DNA of 61,140 bases from Bacillota bacterium (GTDB taxonomy: Bacteria; Bacillota; UBA4882; UBA8346), in contig JAFABB010000059.1 of NCBI GenBank assembly GCA_023426245.1, positions 1 through 61,140 of the forward strand, written 5' to 3'. The notes beneath the pieces are model-generated. The model made no database searches. It saw only the letters and a list, made by a program, of their open reading frames with translations, and was not told the origin of the DNA. The translations under genes and the position numbers were made by a program. Every line of letters begins with the position of its first letter. Position 1 is the first letter of the stretch. This document shows, in pieces, positions 60,834 to 61,140 of the stretch.

Positions 60834-61140
60834 CACCAATACCTCCATCCGTAATCTAATTCAATCATAATACATTTTGAAACTCGATGAAACAACAATG
60901 CACTTTTGCCGTTCAAAGGGGGTCCTTTTGTTAACTTGTCCATGCCAATGCTTACCTCTATGTCTCAATGGCGAATCCAAGATTCCCCGAAAGTTACCTC
61001 GAATTTCCCTCCTGGTGGTTTACCATATGGTGTGTAAACTTCAAAAAAAGTATAATAAAAAGGCTGGAAAAAAGGAGAATACACATTACATATGGCCAAA
61101 CTACATGAGAAATATTATAAACATCGGGATTTAATCCGCG
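60834..61140. other. window end, no gene supported
   Basis: About 300 bases with AT-rich tracts. An open + strand frame (60877-61134) has no ribosome binding site and no recognisable pattern, so I do not call it. A GTTTACCATATGGTGTGTAAAC stretch near 61018-61039 is a short imperfect palindrome. Confidence 0.5.

Noticed and set aside
60877..61134. 85-codon open frame at the window end
   Set aside because: No start site, low-complexity lysine-rich tail, no family pattern.
1..61140. CRISPR array, prophage or complete insertion sequence
   Set aside because: No regularly spaced direct repeats, phage structural genes, integrase or transposase were seen anywhere in the window.

Overview
The window looks like a chromosomal stretch of a low-to-mid GC, endospore-forming member of the Bacillota (Firmicutes). 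Support comes from a complete cotJA-cotJB-cotJC spore-coat operon, strong AGGAGG-type ribosome binding sites, frequent TTG and GTG starts, an LL-diaminopimelate aminotransferase, and DegV, DUF503, YezD-like and YkoP-like genes. No phage, plasmid, CRISPR array, rRNA or transposase gene was seen. An alpha-2-macroglobulin/PbpC pair, best known from bacteria with an outer membrane, raises the possibility of a diderm spore-former. That is inference only.

Layout. 1-4 kb: a cut-off DUF6809 gene, a long non-coding stretch with a hairpin cluster, dapL, an orphan Cas2-fold protein and an AraC regulator. 4-13 kb: a very large thioester-containing alpha-2-macroglobulin, penicillin-binding protein 1C and a membrane-anchored polysaccharide deacetylase. 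13-16 kb: two tandem FMN-binding glutamate-synthase-like proteins, then an OsmC pseudogene. 16-22 kb: small zinc and cysteine-rich proteins, cotJABC, a stand-alone starch-binding module, a sugar-nucleotide epimerase, a double ferritin-like protein and a YkoP-like protein. 22-26 kb: a glycolipid glycosyltransferase / MFS / polysaccharide deacetylase operon flanked by inverted copies of an intergenic repeat. 26-31 kb: a thiamine-binding-like protein, an HD-GYP protein, an M29 aminopeptidase, DUF503, tRNA-Asp and tRNA-Val, and an rRNA methyltransferase overlapping an RluA-type pseudouridine synthase. 32-37 kb: membrane proteins including a rhomboid fold without its active-site motif, DegV, a DUF3006/metallo-beta-lactamase pair, PilZ and a YezD-like protein. 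37-41 kb: a complete potABCD polyamine importer. 41-50 kb: an iron-sulfur aldo-keto reductase, a DEAD-box helicase, a chemoreceptor and an mglBAC sugar importer. 50-61 kb: YchF, a YetF-type membrane protein, a flavodoxin-like reductase, a DUF2752 protein, a GH18 glycosidase, a flagellinolysin-like protease with a partner gene, a DMT transporter, a QueG-like iron-sulfur protein and a NimA-like flavoprotein.

Themes. Several genes concern the envelope (PbpC, A2M, polysaccharide deacetylases, glycolipid synthesis, GH18). A dispersed family of palindromic elements ending in GGCTG/CAGCC punctuates the window: two copies of about 120 bp are nearly identical but inverted (9.6 kb and 36 kb), and three looser copies sit exactly between convergent genes. 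The most unusual protein is at 56.7-58.3 kb: a gluzincin-type protease domain inserted between strongly diverged flagellin halves, preceded by an uncharacterised gene.
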